From Novosphingobium percolationis (GTDB taxonomy: Bacteria; Pseudomonadota; Alphaproteobacteria; Sphingomonadales; Sphingomonadaceae): a stretch of DNA of 64,000 nt. A model generated the notes under the pieces. The model searched no databases and was not told the DNA's origin. It saw nothing but the letters and a program-made list of their open reading frames with translations. Position numbers and translations under genes: made by a program. Where the stretch lies: positions 310,001 to 374,000 of the forward strand of contig NZ_JAILYM010000004.1 of NCBI RefSeq assembly GCF_020179425.1, read 5' to 3'. Shown in pieces: positions 1 to 10,001 of the stretch; within the stretch, counting starts at the first letter, position 1, and each line of letters starts with the position of its first letter.

Positions 1-775
1 TGCCGATCACCGAGCGGTAGCGCGGATCATCCGCATTCACCGCCACGGCCATGTCGGCCAGCATGGTTTCGGGGCGCGTGGTCGCCACCTCGATATAGTC
101 CAGCCCATCGTCGCGCTTCACGCCATCGGCGAGCGGATATTTGAAGTGCCAGAAGCCGCCCTGCGTCTCGCGCGTCTCGACCTCGAGGTCGGAGATCGCG
201 GTCTTGAGCTTGGGGTCCCAGTTCACCAGCCGCTTGTCGCGGTAGATCAGCCCCTTGTTGTAGAGATCGACGAAGACCTTGACCACCGCGCGGGTGAAGT
301 GCGGGTCCATGGTGAACTGCTCGCGGCTCCAGTCCATCGAGCAGCCGAGACGACGCAGCTGGCGGGTGATCGTGCCGCCGCTTTCGTGCTTCCACTCCCA
401 CACCTTGTCGATGAAGGCCTCGCGCGAATAGTTGGTGCGCTTGTCCTGCCGCGCTTCCATCTGGCGCTCGACCACCATCTGCGTGGCGATGCCGGCGTGG
501 TCGGTGCCGACCACCCACAGCGCATCCTTGCCGCGCAGGCGTTCGTAGCGGATCACCACGTCCTGCAACGTGTTGTCGAGCGCATGGCCGATATGCAGCG
601 AGCCGGTGACGTTCGGCGGCGGATTGACGATGGTGAAGGGCGCGGCGTCGGGGCGCTCGGGCCGGAACAGGCCGTTGCTTTCCCAATGCGCGTACCATTT
701 CGCCTCGATCCCGGCGGGTTCGAAGGTCTTGGCCAGTTCGCCGGTCGGCTCGGATGCGGAAGTCTGCTCGCTCAT
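1..775 (-). CDS. valS: valine--tRNA ligase, N-terminal part (runs off the window)
   Basis: Class I aminoacyl-tRNA synthetase that charges tRNA-Val in the cytoplasm. The first 258 codons are present. The reading frame opens at an ATG at 775 and continues past base 1. The class I ATP-binding signature is visible as [15 protein letters not shown] at residues 51-65, with HIGH at 61-64, followed by the [13 protein letters not shown] segment typical of ValS. The P-P-N-V-T-G form of the signature is typical of valyl enzymes rather than LeuRS or IleRS. The gene is divergent from the Mla-type operon that starts at 904, so the 128-bp gap between them should carry both promoters. The KMSKS motif and C-terminus lie outside the window. 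Confidence 0.96.
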   Translation of the reverse strand, partial: MSEQTSASEPTGELAKTFEPAGIEAKWYAHWESNGLFRPERPDAAPFTIVNPPPNVTGSLHIGHALDNTLQDVVIRYERLRGKDALWVVGTDHAGIATQMVVERQMEARQDKRTNYSREAFIDKVWEWKHESGGTITRQLRRLGCSMDWSREQFTMDPHFTRAVVKVFVDLYNKGLIYRDKRLVNWDPKLKTAISDLEVETRETQGGFWHFKYPLADGVKRDDGLDYIEVATTRPETMLADMAVAVNADDPRYRSVIG

Positions 776-903
776 GCGCGGCGCATTGCCACCCCGGCCC
801 GCGTGCTGCAAGCGGAACGCTGGACCCACAAGCGGCCTTCACGCGTTCTGTCGCTCGTGCTGCACTTGTCGCCCCGGAACTTTTACCCCATGAAGCGCGC
901 ACG

Positions 904-2022
904 ATGCGGGCGCTAGCCGACTTCACGATCACGCCGGAAGGCGAAACCGGGGGCGCCACGCTGGCGTTCACCGGCCCCATGACCGTGGCATCGCTGGGCC
1001 CGATCGACGCGCGACTGCGCGCGGTCGAGGACAACGTCGCGCAGATCGACCTGTCCGGGGTCGACCGGATCGACACCGTGGGCGCCTGGATCGTCTGGCG
1101 CACCGCCGACCGCACCGGCGCGCGGATTCTCAACGGCACATCTGAAGCCGACCGCCTGATCGCCGCGATCAGCAAGGCCGACGACAACCGCGTGCCCATC
1201 ACCGCCGATCGCCTGCCACTGCTGAGCCGCGTGCCAGCGCGCGTGGGCGAAACGATGATCGGGCTGGGCCAGGGCAGCCTCGAAGTGCTGGGCTTCCTCG
1301 GCCAGTTCATGCAGGCGATCTGGACGCTGCTGCGCCGCCCGACCACGTTCCGGGGCAAGGCGCTGGTCCACCAGATGGAGCTGGTCGGCGTCAATGCGCT
1401 TGGCATCATCGCGCTGATGAGCTTCCTGGTCGGCATCGTCATCGCGCAGCAGGGCGCGGTGCAGCTGCGCCAGTTCGGCGCAGAGATCTATACCGTCAAC
1501 CTCGTTGGCCGCCTGACGCTGCGCGAGCTGGGAATCCTGATGACCGCGATCATGGTCGCGGGCCGATCGGGCTCGGCCTTCGCCGCGCAGCTCGGCACTA
1601 TGAAGCTGACCGAGGAAGTCGACGCCATGCGCACGATCGGCGTTTCACCGATGGAGGCGCTGGTAATCCCGCGCATCGTGGCGACCATGGTGATGATGCC
1701 GCTGCTGGGCGTCTATTCAGCAGCAATCGGCATTATCGGCGGCGCGTTCCTGTCCTCGCTGACGCTGGGCATCCCATTCTTCACGTTCCTGGCCCGCATT
1801 CAGGAAGTGGTGCCGCTGCACGACGTCTGGGTGGGGCTGATCAAGGGGCCGGTGTTCGGCCTGATTGTCGCGGTGGCGGGCTGCTACCAAGGGCTGCAGG
1901 TGCGCAACAACGCCGAGGAAGTGGGCACGCGCACCACGGCGGCGGTGGTCATGGCGATCTTCATGGTGATCGTGCTCGACGCCTTCTTCGCGGTGTTCTT
2001 CACCGAGATCGGCTGGGGATGA
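904..2022 (+). CDS. MlaE-family lipid ABC transporter permease with N-terminal STAS domain
   Basis: Inner-membrane permease of an MCE/Mla-type ABC transporter that moves phospholipid or other lipid between inner and outer membranes. The 372-residue protein starts with a soluble STAS/MlaB-like domain (about residues 1-95), followed by the MlaE permease domain with several hydrophobic helices (about 120-370). The STAS partner, a separate protein (MlaB) in E. coli, is therefore fused here. The ATG at 904 is chosen because it begins exactly where the STAS domain begins; the same frame is open upstream to 754 but that stretch resembles no domain. The stop overlaps the ATPase start by four bases, so the genes are translationally coupled. 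Confidence 0.92.
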   Translation: MRALADFTITPEGETGGATLAFTGPMTVASLGPIDARLRAVEDNVAQIDLSGVDRIDTVGAWIVWRTADRTGARILNGTSEADRLIAAISKADDNRVPITADRLPLLSRVPARVGETMIGLGQGSLEVLGFLGQFMQAIWTLLRRPTTFRGKALVHQMELVGVNALGIIALMSFLVGIVIAQQGAVQLRQFGAEIYTVNLVGRLTLRELGILMTAIMVAGRSGSAFAAQLGTMKLTEEVDAMRTIGVSPMEALVIPRIVATMVMMPLLGVYSAAIGIIGGAFLSSLTLGIPFFTFLARIQEVVPLHDVWVGLIKGPVFGLIVAVAGCYQGLQVRNNAEEVGTRTTAAVVMAIFMVIVLDAFFAVFFTEIGWG

Positions 2023-2876
2023 GCGGGATCGATCTTCCCATCCGCGTGCGCGGGCTGAAGAACGTGTTCGGCGACCATGTCGTCCACGAAGGGCTCAACC
2101 TCGACGTGCGCCAGGGCGAGATCCTCGGCGTGGTCGGCGGCTCGGGAACGGGCAAGTCGGTGCTGATGCGCTCGATCATCGGCCTGCAGATCCCCGCCGA
2201 GGGCACGATCGAGGTGCTGGGCAGCTCGATCACCGACGCGCGCGACGACGAGGACATCGACATCCGCAGCCGCTGGGGCGTGCTGTTCCAGGGCGGCGCG
2301 CTGTTTTCGACGCTGACCGTGGCCGAGAACGTCGAAGTCCCCTTGCGCGAGTTCTATCCCGAAATCGGCGATGAACTGCGCCACGAGATCGCGCGCTACA
2401 AGGTGCTGCTTTCGGGCCTTCCCGCCGAAGCCACGCGCAAGTACCCGAGCGAGCTTTCGGGCGGGATGCGCAAGCGCGCAGGCCTCGCCCGTGCGCTGTC
2501 GCTCGATCCCGAACTGCTGTTCCTCGACGAGCCGACCGCCGGGCTCGACCCGATCGGCGCGGCGGCCTTCGACCAGCTGATCCTGAACCTGCAGCAGACG
2601 CTGGACCTGACGGTGTTCCTGATCACCCACGATCTCGACACGCTGTACGAGATCTGCGACCGCGTGGCGGTCATTGCCGACAAGCGGGTGATCGCCTGCG
2701 GCACGATCCCCGAGCTGCTGGCGCTCGACCATCCGTGGATCCAGGAATATTTCAACGGCCCGCGTGGCCGGGCGGCGGAAGCCGCCAAGCAGCGCAACGA
2801 CCGCGCGGAGCGGAATGCGCCTTCGCGCGTTGCGCAGCCCGATGACGGGCAAGCGCCGGGGGAGCATAAGGGATAG
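2019..2876 (+). CDS. MlaF-like ABC transporter ATP-binding protein
   Basis: Cytoplasmic ATPase subunit that powers the adjacent MlaE-type permease. Walker A GGSGTGKS is at residues 40-47, the Q-loop near Gln-91, the ABC signature LSGGMRKR at 146-153 and Walker B LLFLDEPTAGLDP from 166. The arrangement and length (285 aa) fit MlaF. The C-terminal 30 residues are charged and probably disordered. The start ATG overlaps the permease stop as ATGA, and the MCE gene begins three bases after this gene ends, so all are one operon. Confidence 0.94.
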   Translation: MSGIDLPIRVRGLKNVFGDHVVHEGLNLDVRQGEILGVVGGSGTGKSVLMRSIIGLQIPAEGTIEVLGSSITDARDDEDIDIRSRWGVLFQGGALFSTLTVAENVEVPLREFYPEIGDELRHEIARYKVLLSGLPAEATRKYPSELSGGMRKRAGLARALSLDPELLFLDEPTAGLDPIGAAAFDQLILNLQQTLDLTVFLITHDLDTLYEICDRVAVIADKRVIACGTIPELLALDHPWIQEYFNGPRGRAAEAAKQRNDRAERNAPSRVAQPDDGQAPGEHKG

Positions 2877-2878
2877 CC

Positions 2879-3817
2879 ATGGAAACGCGCGCAAACCACA
2901 TCTGGGTCGGAGCGGTCACGCTGCTGCTGCTGGCGGGCCTCGCCGCGCTGACCATCTGGATCGCGCGCCTGAACCAGGGCGAGCAGAACGAGTACGACAT
3001 CTTCTTCAAGCAATCGATCGACGGCGTGGCCAAGGGCTCGGAAGTCTCGTTCTCGGGCGTTCCGGCGGGGCAGGTCAAGGACATCGAGCTGTGGGAGAAG
3101 GACCCCGAGTTCGTCCGCGTGCGGATCAAGGTGGACAAGAAGGTGCCGATCCTGCTGGGCACGACCGCCAGCCTGCAGGGCAGCTTCACCGGCGTGACCA
3201 CGATCCAGCTGCAAGGCGCGGTCAAGGGCGCGCCGCCGATCGACGAGCCGGGGCCGGAAGGCGCGCCGGTGATCCCGACCAAGCGCAGCGGCCTCGGCGA
3301 GATCCTGTCGAACGCGCCGCTGCTGCTCGAACGGCTGGCAACGCTGACCGAGCGCCTGACGATGGTGCTGTCGGACAAGAACCAGAAATCGATCGAGCAC
3401 ATCCTGTCGAACACCGACGTGATGACGCGCAACCTTGCCGCCGCTTCGCCCGACGTGAAGCGCACGCTGGCCGAATTGCAGGCAACGCTGCGCCAGGCGA
3501 ACTATACGCTGGCGGCGTTCGAGAAGGTCGCCGGAAGCGCCGATGCCATGCTCAACGACGAAGGCAACGGCATCGCCAAGCAGCTGCGCACCACTCTGAA
3601 ATCCGTGCAGGGCGCCGCCGATGCCTTGCAGGCGACGGCGAATGATGCGCGTCCCGGCATGCAGCAGTTGAACGAGCGCACCCTGCCCGCCGCCGAATCC
3701 GCGATCCGCGAGTTGCAGGCGACCACGCGATCCTTGCGTGAGGTGACCGACCGCATCAACGACCGTGGCGTATCCAGCATCGTCGGCAGCCCCAAGCTGC
3801 CCGATTACAAGCCTTGA
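2879..3817 (+). CDS. MlaD-family (MCE domain) substrate-binding protein
   Basis: Periplasmic, inner-membrane-anchored MCE protein of the lipid transporter. One N-terminal membrane anchor (about residues 12-30) is followed by a single MCE domain (about 39-115) and a long, mostly helical C-terminal tail to residue 312. The length exceeds E. coli MlaD (183 aa) but fits the longer alphaproteobacterial forms, in which the helical tail may form a channel or a lipoprotein contact. The MCE ring is known to bind lipid tails; the substrate here is inferred from family only. Three bases separate it from the ATPase gene and its stop overlaps the next possible start. Confidence 0.92.
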   Translation: METRANHIWVGAVTLLLLAGLAALTIWIARLNQGEQNEYDIFFKQSIDGVAKGSEVSFSGVPAGQVKDIELWEKDPEFVRVRIKVDKKVPILLGTTASLQGSFTGVTTIQLQGAVKGAPPIDEPGPEGAPVIPTKRSGLGEILSNAPLLLERLATLTERLTMVLSDKNQKSIEHILSNTDVMTRNLAAASPDVKRTLAELQATLRQANYTLAAFEKVAGSADAMLNDEGNGIAKQLRTTLKSVQGAADALQATANDARPGMQQLNERTLPAAESAIRELQATTRSLREVTDRINDRGVSSIVGSPKLPDYKP

Positions 3818-3834
3818 GCCGGGAGATGGCCCGC

Positions 3835-4410
3835 ATGAACAAGAAGCTCCTTCCCGCCGTGCTGCTGTCGCTGGCTCTGTCGGCCTGCGTCTCGATCGGA
3901 GCCAAGCCGCCCGCCAGCCTGTTCAGCCTGACGGCAGACGCCGCTCCGGCAACAGGTGCCACCGCCAGCGGCAAGCTGAACGAGGCGTTGAGCGTTCTGG
4001 AACCCACGGCGGACGCCAAGGTTTCGGTGCTGCGCGTGCCGGTGCAGATCGACGAAACGCGCATCGCCTATCTCAAGAAGGCGCTGTGGGTGGAGCGGCC
4101 CTCGCGCCAGTTCCAGCACCTGCTGAGCGAGACGCTGCGCGCACGCGGCAACCGCCTGATCACCGAAAATGACGCCGGAACCAAGGGCCTGCGCCTGTCG
4201 GGCCGCCTGCTCGACATGGGTTATGACGCCCGCACCCGCAGCGCGGTGGTGCGCTTCGATGCGACACGCGAAACGCCCGGCGGCACGATCGACACGCGAC
4301 GGTTCGAAAGCGTGGTGGGCGGCATTGATCCCGAGGCGCCGGACGTCGCGCCCGCGCTCAACCGCGCGGCCAACGACGTGGCGAAGCAGGTGGCGGACTG
4401 GGTCGGCTGA
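3835..4410 (+). CDS. ABC-type transport auxiliary lipoprotein (PqiC/PF03886-like)
   Basis: Probable outer-membrane lipoprotein that works with the MCE transporter encoded just upstream. The start is chosen at the ATG at 3835, which gives a compact lipoprotein signal (MNKKLL, hydrophobic core, lipobox LSAC with the acylated Cys about residue 16) and has GGGAG about nine bases upstream. An in-frame TTG at 3814 overlapping the preceding stop and an ATG at 3826 are alternatives. The 191-residue product has the size and composition of the family whose members are encoded last in MCE operons. It is convergent with agmatine deiminase. Confidence 0.85.
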   Translation: MNKKLLPAVLLSLALSACVSIGAKPPASLFSLTADAAPATGATASGKLNEALSVLEPTADAKVSVLRVPVQIDETRIAYLKKALWVERPSRQFQHLLSETLRARGNRLITENDAGTKGLRLSGRLLDMGYDARTRSAVVRFDATRETPGGTIDTRRFESVVGGIDPEAPDVAPALNRAANDVAKQVADWVG

Positions 4411-4429
4411 CCCGGCCCGCCTCTTCTGC

Positions 4430-5434
4430 TCAGGCCGAAGGCATCTGCTGGCTGGAACAGTGGAAGCCGCCGCCGCCCGCCAGCACCGCGTCGGCCAAGA
4501 GGCCGATGGTGGCGCGGCCCGGAAACAGCTCGGCAATCGCGGCAACGCCATCATCGTCATGCACCGTGCCGAACACCGGCACGATCACCACATCGCTGGC
4601 GATGACGAAGTTCATGTAGCTGGCCGGCTGGACCATGCCGCCCCATTCTACGAGACCGGGCGAAGGCACCTCCACCACGTCTACCCCTGCATCGCGGGCG
4701 CGGGCGGCGGCGTCGGCATAGATCGCGGCGTTGGGATCGTTCGGCCCGGTCGCGCGCGGCACGGCCAAGCGGTTGGGCGCGACGAAGCGCGCGAGGTTGT
4801 CGACGTGACCGTCGGTGTGGTCGTTGATCAGGCCATCGCCCAGCCACAGCACGCGGTCGTAGCCAAGGTCGCGCGCGAGGTTCGCTTCGAGATCGCCGCG
4901 CGACAGGTGGGGGTTGCGGTTGGGATTGAGCAGGCACTGCTCGGTCGTGGCGACAAGCCCCGTGCCATCGCCATCGAGCGCTCCGCCTTCGAGGATCCAG
5001 CCGCAGCGATCGGCGGCAAGGCCCGCATCGGCGGCCAGCGTCGCGCCGATCTCCTGATCGCCGGGCATGAGGTACTTGCCCCCCCAGCCATTGAAGCCGA
5101 ACAGCCGCGCGCGGCGGTTGCCTGCATCATCGCGCACCACCAGCGGCCCCGTATCGCGCACCCAGACATCGCCATAGACGCGCCGTTCGAGCGTCACAGC
5201 CGCCGAGACGAGCGAGCGCGCTCGCATTTCATTGGCCGCATCGCGCACCAGCAGGCGCACCGCTTGCCCGCTGTCGGCCACGGCGCTGGCGAAGGCGGCG
5301 ATCTGTTCCTGCGCGCGATCGATCACCCCCGCCCATTCGTCGGCGATATGGGGGAAACCGATCCACAGCCAGTCTTGGGGATGCCATTCCGGGGGCATCC
5401 TCCCCCGAAGTGCCAAAACCGCCACCTCGCTCAT
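4430..5434 (-). CDS. aguA: agmatine deiminase family protein
   Basis: Predicted to hydrolyse agmatine to N-carbamoylputrescine and ammonia, a step of arginine-derived putrescine synthesis. The 334-residue protein shows the guanidino-modifying-enzyme fold: WIGFPH near residue 25, RDTGPL around 105, the HTDGHVDN stretch around 200-210 holding catalytic His and Asp, and a C-terminal GGGGFHCSSQQMP, where the Cys is the catalytic nucleophile. All expected catalytic positions are present. It lies 13 bp downstream of the M28 peptidase gene and probably shares its transcript. Peptidylarginine deiminase of the porphyromonad type is the alternative annotation, but the length and closing motif fit AguA better. 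Confidence 0.93.
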   Translation of the reverse strand: MSEVAVLALRGRMPPEWHPQDWLWIGFPHIADEWAGVIDRAQEQIAAFASAVADSGQAVRLLVRDAANEMRARSLVSAAVTLERRVYGDVWVRDTGPLVVRDDAGNRRARLFGFNGWGGKYLMPGDQEIGATLAADAGLAADRCGWILEGGALDGDGTGLVATTEQCLLNPNRNPHLSRGDLEANLARDLGYDRVLWLGDGLINDHTDGHVDNLARFVAPNRLAVPRATGPNDPNAAIYADAAARARDAGVDVVEVPSPGLVEWGGMVQPASYMNFVIASDVVIVPVFGTVHDDDGVAAIAELFPGRATIGLLADAVLAGGGGFHCSSQQMPSA

Positions 5435-5447
5435 GCGTCGTTCGTCC

Positions 5448-7133
5448 TTACTTCTTGCCCGCCTCCGCCAGGCTCTTGTCGCGGATGGCGCGGAATTCGT
5501 CGGTGGGGTGCCAGTTCGGCCAGTCGTTGCCGTCCGCCAGACCCCGGCCCAGCCGGTAGAAGAGTTCGACCTCCTGCGCCATGCCCGTCATGTCCCAGCT
5601 ATCGGAATATTCGTCGCTCGGCTGATGGTAGCGGTTGACGGTGTAGTCCTCCGAAGCCGCCTCGCCCGCGGCACGGCCGCCCTTCTCCAGATCCTCGCCC
5701 AGCCCCACGTCGAACATCGGCACGCCCAGCTTGGCAAAGCTGAAGTGGTCCGAGCGGTAGTAGTAGCCGCGTTCGGGATGGCTTTCGGGCGTTTCGGACA
5801 GGTGCATGTCCTTTTCCACCTTGCGCAGCAGCGTGGTCAGTTCGGACTTGTCGCCGCCCGTGACGGTCACGTCGCGCGCGCGGCCGGTGGGTGAAAGGCC
5901 GTCCATGTTCACGCCGCCCACGGTCTTCGCCAGCGGGAAGATCGGATTGGCGGCATAGTATTCCGAGCCCAGCGTGCCCGATTCCTCGAGCGTCACGGCG
6001 AGAAAAACCTGGCTGCGCGCGGCAGGCCCCGCCTTGCGGTTCATCTTCGCCAGCGTGGCGAGCGCGGCAACGCCAGTGGCATTGTCGACCGCACCGTTGC
6101 AGATGTCATCGCCGGTCTTGTCAGGCGCGCAACGGCCGAGGTGATCCCAATGCGCGCTGTAGAGCACGTATTCATCGGGGCGCTTCTTGCCCGGCATCAG
6201 GCCGACGACGTTGTGCGACATCGCCTTGCGAATGGTGTTGTCGAACGACAGGTCCATGGTCAGGCCCAGCGGCACGGGCTTGAAGCCCTTGTGCTTGGCG
6301 GCGGCGGTGAGCGTGGCGAGATCCTGACCGGCGGCCTTGAGGATGGCTTCGGCGACCGGCTTCTGCACCCAGGCATTCGCCTGCGTCTGGTCCATGCCAT
6401 CGTTGGCCGACTGGACGAAATACTGCGCGCCGGTCCAACTCGATTCGACGACGTTCCAGCCATAGGCGGCAGGGAAAGTATCGTGGATGACGATGGCCGC
6501 GGTCGCGCCCTGCCGCGCGGCTTCCTCGAACTTGTAGGTCCAGCGGCCATAGTAGGTCATGCGGCGGCCCTTGAAGGGGCCATCCTCGCCCTGCATTTCG
6601 TAGTCGGGATCGTTGACGAGGATGACCGCCGTCTTCCCCTTCATGTCCAGCCCGGCATAGTCGTTCCAGCCGAGTTCCGGCGCATTGATGCCGTAGCCGA
6701 CGAAGACCAGTTCGCTGTCCTTAACGCGCGTCTGCGGCACGAAGCGATAGCTGCCGGCCACGAAGTCCTTGCCGATGGCAAAGGACATCGGCGTTCCATC
6801 CTTGCCCTTGACCGTCATGGGCGAGACGTTGCTGGCGGTGATCTCCACCGTGGGCACGTCCTGCAACCACGAACCCTTGTTGCCGGGCTGAAGCCCTGCC
6901 GCCTTGAAGCGGGCAACGATCTCGTCGAGCACCTTCTGCTCGGCGGGAGTGGAGGGCGCACGGCCTTCGAATTCGTCCGAGGACAGCGTCTTGATCACCT
7001 GGCGCATCAGCGGCACATCGACAGCCGGAATTTTCTTCACAGGTGCCGCAAAAGTTGCACCCGAAACGAGAATCGACAGCGCCGCACTGGCGCAAAGCGC
7101 GGTGCGCAGACCGCGCACGAAACGATAAGACAT
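5448..7133 (-). CDS. M28 family zinc metallopeptidase, secreted
   Basis: Exported aminopeptidase-like enzyme. A typical signal peptide covers about residues 1-30 (RGLRTALCASAALSILV, cleavage near TFAAP). A protease-associated (PA)-like insertion lies around residues 130-250. The M28 catalytic domain follows, with YSAHWDHLG (His and Asp ligands), GAVDNATGVAAL (bridging Asp), EESGTLGSEYY (general base Glu and Glu ligand) and a final HxPSDE-like region near the C-terminus. The metal-binding set is complete, so it should be active. At 561 residues it matches PA-M28 peptidases of sphingomonads. It is the first gene of a two-gene minus-strand unit with aguA, and AAGGA lies just before its ATG. Confidence 0.92.
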   Translation of the reverse strand: MSYRFVRGLRTALCASAALSILVSGATFAAPVKKIPAVDVPLMRQVIKTLSSDEFEGRAPSTPAEQKVLDEIVARFKAAGLQPGNKGSWLQDVPTVEITASNVSPMTVKGKDGTPMSFAIGKDFVAGSYRFVPQTRVKDSELVFVGYGINAPELGWNDYAGLDMKGKTAVILVNDPDYEMQGEDGPFKGRRMTYYGRWTYKFEEAARQGATAAIVIHDTFPAAYGWNVVESSWTGAQYFVQSANDGMDQTQANAWVQKPVAEAILKAAGQDLATLTAAAKHKGFKPVPLGLTMDLSFDNTIRKAMSHNVVGLMPGKKRPDEYVLYSAHWDHLGRCAPDKTGDDICNGAVDNATGVAALATLAKMNRKAGPAARSQVFLAVTLEESGTLGSEYYAANPIFPLAKTVGGVNMDGLSPTGRARDVTVTGGDKSELTTLLRKVEKDMHLSETPESHPERGYYYRSDHFSFAKLGVPMFDVGLGEDLEKGGRAAGEAASEDYTVNRYHQPSDEYSDSWDMTGMAQEVELFYRLGRGLADGNDWPNWHPTDEFRAIRDKSLAEAGKK

Positions 7134-7298
7134 TGATATTCCTTTTCGTTATCCCAAGCGAATGGGGCAACCCATGGCGGGACGTTGGCAGAGCGGACCG
7201 AGCCGCGCAAGCCTTGCGCAATTTGATCCAGCGCCTTGATCGTGAGGCCCTGAACGGGCAACGACAGGAACCAGGGGATCAGTGGCAAGGAGTGTGGG

Positions 7299-10001
7299 AT
7301 GGTGACTGACTGGCAGGACGCGCTCGACCGCGCCCGCACGCACTCACCGTTCCTGGCCCGCGCCCTGTCGCGCCGCCCCGACATCGAGGCCCTGCTGGCA
7401 GGCGGGCAGATCGACGCCGCGCTGGAGCTGGCGCGCGCATCGGGCAATGGCATCGAAGACGTGGGCGTGGCGCTGCGGCGCGAGCGGCTGGCGCTGGCGC
7501 TGGCGCTGGGGGTGGGCGATCTGGCGGGTGCACTGCCGCTGGCCACGGTGACGGGCGCGCTCTCGACCTTTGCCGACCGCGCGCTCGATCTGGCCATCCC
7601 TGCCGCGATCCGCCGCCGCGCGCCCGATGCGACCGACGCGCAAGGCTTTTCAGCGATCGCGCTGGGCAAGCACGGCGCGGGCGAGCTGAACTATTCGTCC
7701 GACATCGACCCGATCCTGCTCTACGATCCAGAGGTGCTGCCCCGGCGCGACCGCGACGATCCGGGCGAAGCGGCACAGCGCGTGGCCCGCGCGGTGGTCG
7801 AACTGCTCGGGCAGGTGACGGATGAAGGCTATGTCTTCCGCGTCGACCTGCGCCTGCGCCCAGCCTCGGAAGTCAGTCCGCTCGCGATCCCCTTCGACGC
7901 GGCGATCACGCATTATGAATCGAGCGCGCTGGCGTGGGAGCGCGCCGCCTATATCCGCGCCCGCGCCGCGGCGGGCGACCTGCCGCGCGGGCAGGCCTTC
8001 CTCGATACCATCCGCCCCTTCGTGTGGCGGCGCAGCCTCGATTTCGGCGCGATCGACGAGATCGGTCGCCTCACCACGCGCATCCGCGACCACTACATCG
8101 GCGGGCAGGCGCTGGGGCCGGGCTATGACCTCAAGCGCGGGCGCGGCGGCATTCGCGAAGTGGAATTCTTCGCGCAGACCCACCAGCTGATCCACGGCGG
8201 CCGCAACCCCGCGCTGCGCCTGCGCGGCACGCGCGCCAGCCTCGATGCGCTGGCGCAGGCCGGCATCATCACGGCCGAAGATGCGCGAGTGCTGGGCGCA
8301 AGCTATGACCGGCTGCGCACGATCGAGCACCGCTTGCAGATGGTGGCCGACCAGCAGACGCATTCGCTGCCCACCGACGCGGTGGCGCTCGACAACGTGG
8401 CGCGGCTGGACGGCCTTGCCGATGGCGCGGCGCTGGTGGCCGAGCTTGCCGGGATTTCCGAAACGGTCGGCACCCGCTTCGACGCGCTGATCGAGACCTA
8501 TGCGCCCACAGGCGCCGTGCAGGTGGGCGAAAAGCCGCTGGTGCGCGAGCTGGCCGACTGCGGCTTTTCCGATTGCGAAGCCCTGGCCGCGCGCATCGAG
8601 GGCTGGGAGAACGGCCAGTTCCGCGCCTTGCGCAGCGACGAAGCGCGCGGCGCCTTCGCCCGCCTGCGCCCGCAACTGCTGCGCGCGCTCAGCCAGGCGC
8701 CCGATCCCGATCGCGCCCTGCTGCGATGGGAACAGCTGATCGGCGCGCTGCCATCTGCCATCAACGTGTTCCGCCTGCTGGAAGCGCGCCCCGGCCTGCT
8801 GGCCGTGGTCATGCGCATTCTCGCCCACGCTCCGACGCTGGCGGACGAACTGGCCCGCCGCGCCGACCTGCTCGACACCCTGATCGACCGTTCCGCCTTC
8901 GACCTGCCCGGCAGCGTTGACGAGATCGCGGCGGGGCTGGGCCAGAACGAAGCGGGTGACGATTACCAGCGCCTGCTCGACGCGGTGCGGCGCAAGGTGG
9001 GCGAACTGCGCTTTGCACTGGGCGTCCAGCTGATCGAGGCCGGGCGCGACCCGCTGGAGATTGCCGCCGCCCTTTCACGCGTAGCCGAGGCCGCAATTCT
9101 CGTGCTGGGCGAAGCGGCTTGCGCCGAGTTCGCTACGACTCATGGCCATGTGGCCGATAGCCGGCTCGTCATTCTTGGCCTGGGGCGGCTGGGCGGGGCT
9201 TCGCTCACCCACGCTTCAGACCTCGATCTGGTGTTCCTGTTCAGCGGCGATCACCTGGCTGAAAGCGACGGTCGCCGCCCGCTGGGCGCGACGCTCTACT
9301 ACAACCGGCTCGCCCAGCGCGTGATCGCTGCGATGTCCGTGCCGACGGCGGCGGGCGCGCTCTATGAGGTCGATACCCGGCTGCGACCGTCAGGCGCGCA
9401 GGGACCGATCGCGGTCAGCCTCGACAGCTTCGAACGCTACCAGCGCGAGGAGGCATGGACGTGGGAGCACATGGCGCTGTGCCGCGCCCGCGCGCTGTTC
9501 GGCACGGCTGCCGATCGCGCGGCGCTGGACGGGATCGTTTCCGGGGCGCTCACCCGCACGCGCGATCCCGCGACCTTGCGCGCCGACGTGCTGTCGATGC
9601 GGACCGAGATGGCGAAGCACAAGCCGGGCAAGGGTCCGCTCGACGTCAAGCTGCTGCGCGGCGGGCTGGTCGACATCGAGTTCATGGTCCACTTCCTGCA
9701 ACTGCGCGATCACGTGGCGCTGGAGCCGGGACTGGGCGAGGCGGTGTCCGCGCTCGAAGGCGCGGGATTGCTGCCGCGCGGGTTGCGCGAGGCACACGAC
9801 CTGATGGCGCGGCTGCTGGTGGTGGTGCGCCTCGTCGCGCCCGATGGCGGCTATCCGCCGCAAGCGAGCTGCGAGATCGTCGCGCGCGCCTGCGGCCTTG
9901 CCCGCTGGGGCGAGTTGCTTGACGCGATCACCGCCATGCGGCAGCGGGTGGCGCAAGCATGGGGCGCCGTGTTCGGCGAAACGCTGGAGATCGAAGCATG
10001 A
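7299..10001 (+). CDS. glnE: bifunctional glutamine synthetase adenylyltransferase/deadenylase
   Basis: Adenylylates and deadenylylates glutamine synthetase in response to PII, setting nitrogen assimilation. The 900-residue protein has two nucleotidyltransferase domains. In the N-terminal adenylyl-removase half, GAGELNYSSDIDP is at residues 127-138. In the C-terminal adenylyltransferase half, the SDLDL acidic motif is near 639-643, preceded by GLGRLGG. The second glycine-rich motif reads GGASL where E. coli GlnE has GGKEL, so one conserved Glu is absent; similar variants occur in relatives as far as I recall, so I do not read this as inactivation. Its stop overlaps the peroxiredoxin start as ATGA. 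Confidence 0.95.
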   Translation: MVTDWQDALDRARTHSPFLARALSRRPDIEALLAGGQIDAALELARASGNGIEDVGVALRRERLALALALGVGDLAGALPLATVTGALSTFADRALDLAIPAAIRRRAPDATDAQGFSAIALGKHGAGELNYSSDIDPILLYDPEVLPRRDRDDPGEAAQRVARAVVELLGQVTDEGYVFRVDLRLRPASEVSPLAIPFDAAITHYESSALAWERAAYIRARAAAGDLPRGQAFLDTIRPFVWRRSLDFGAIDEIGRLTTRIRDHYIGGQALGPGYDLKRGRGGIREVEFFAQTHQLIHGGRNPALRLRGTRASLDALAQAGIITAEDARVLGASYDRLRTIEHRLQMVADQQTHSLPTDAVALDNVARLDGLADGAALVAELAGISETVGTRFDALIETYAPTGAVQVGEKPLVRELADCGFSDCEALAARIEGWENGQFRALRSDEARGAFARLRPQLLRALSQAPDPDRALLRWEQLIGALPSAINVFRLLEARPGLLAVVMRILAHAPTLADELARRADLLDTLIDRSAFDLPGSVDEIAAGLGQNEAGDDYQRLLDAVRRKVGELRFALGVQLIEAGRDPLEIAAALSRVAEAAILVLGEAACAEFATTHGHVADSRLVILGLGRLGGASLTHASDLDLVFLFSGDHLAESDGRRPLGATLYYNRLAQRVIAAMSVPTAAGALYEVDTRLRPSGAQGPIAVSLDSFERYQREEAWTWEHMALCRARALFGTAADRAALDGIVSGALTRTRDPATLRADVLSMRTEMAKHKPGKGPLDVKLLRGGLVDIEFMVHFLQLRDHVALEPGLGEAVSALEGAGLLPRGLREAHDLMARLLVVVRLVAPDGGYPPQASCEIVARACGLARWGELLDAITAMRQRVAQAWGAVFGETLEIEA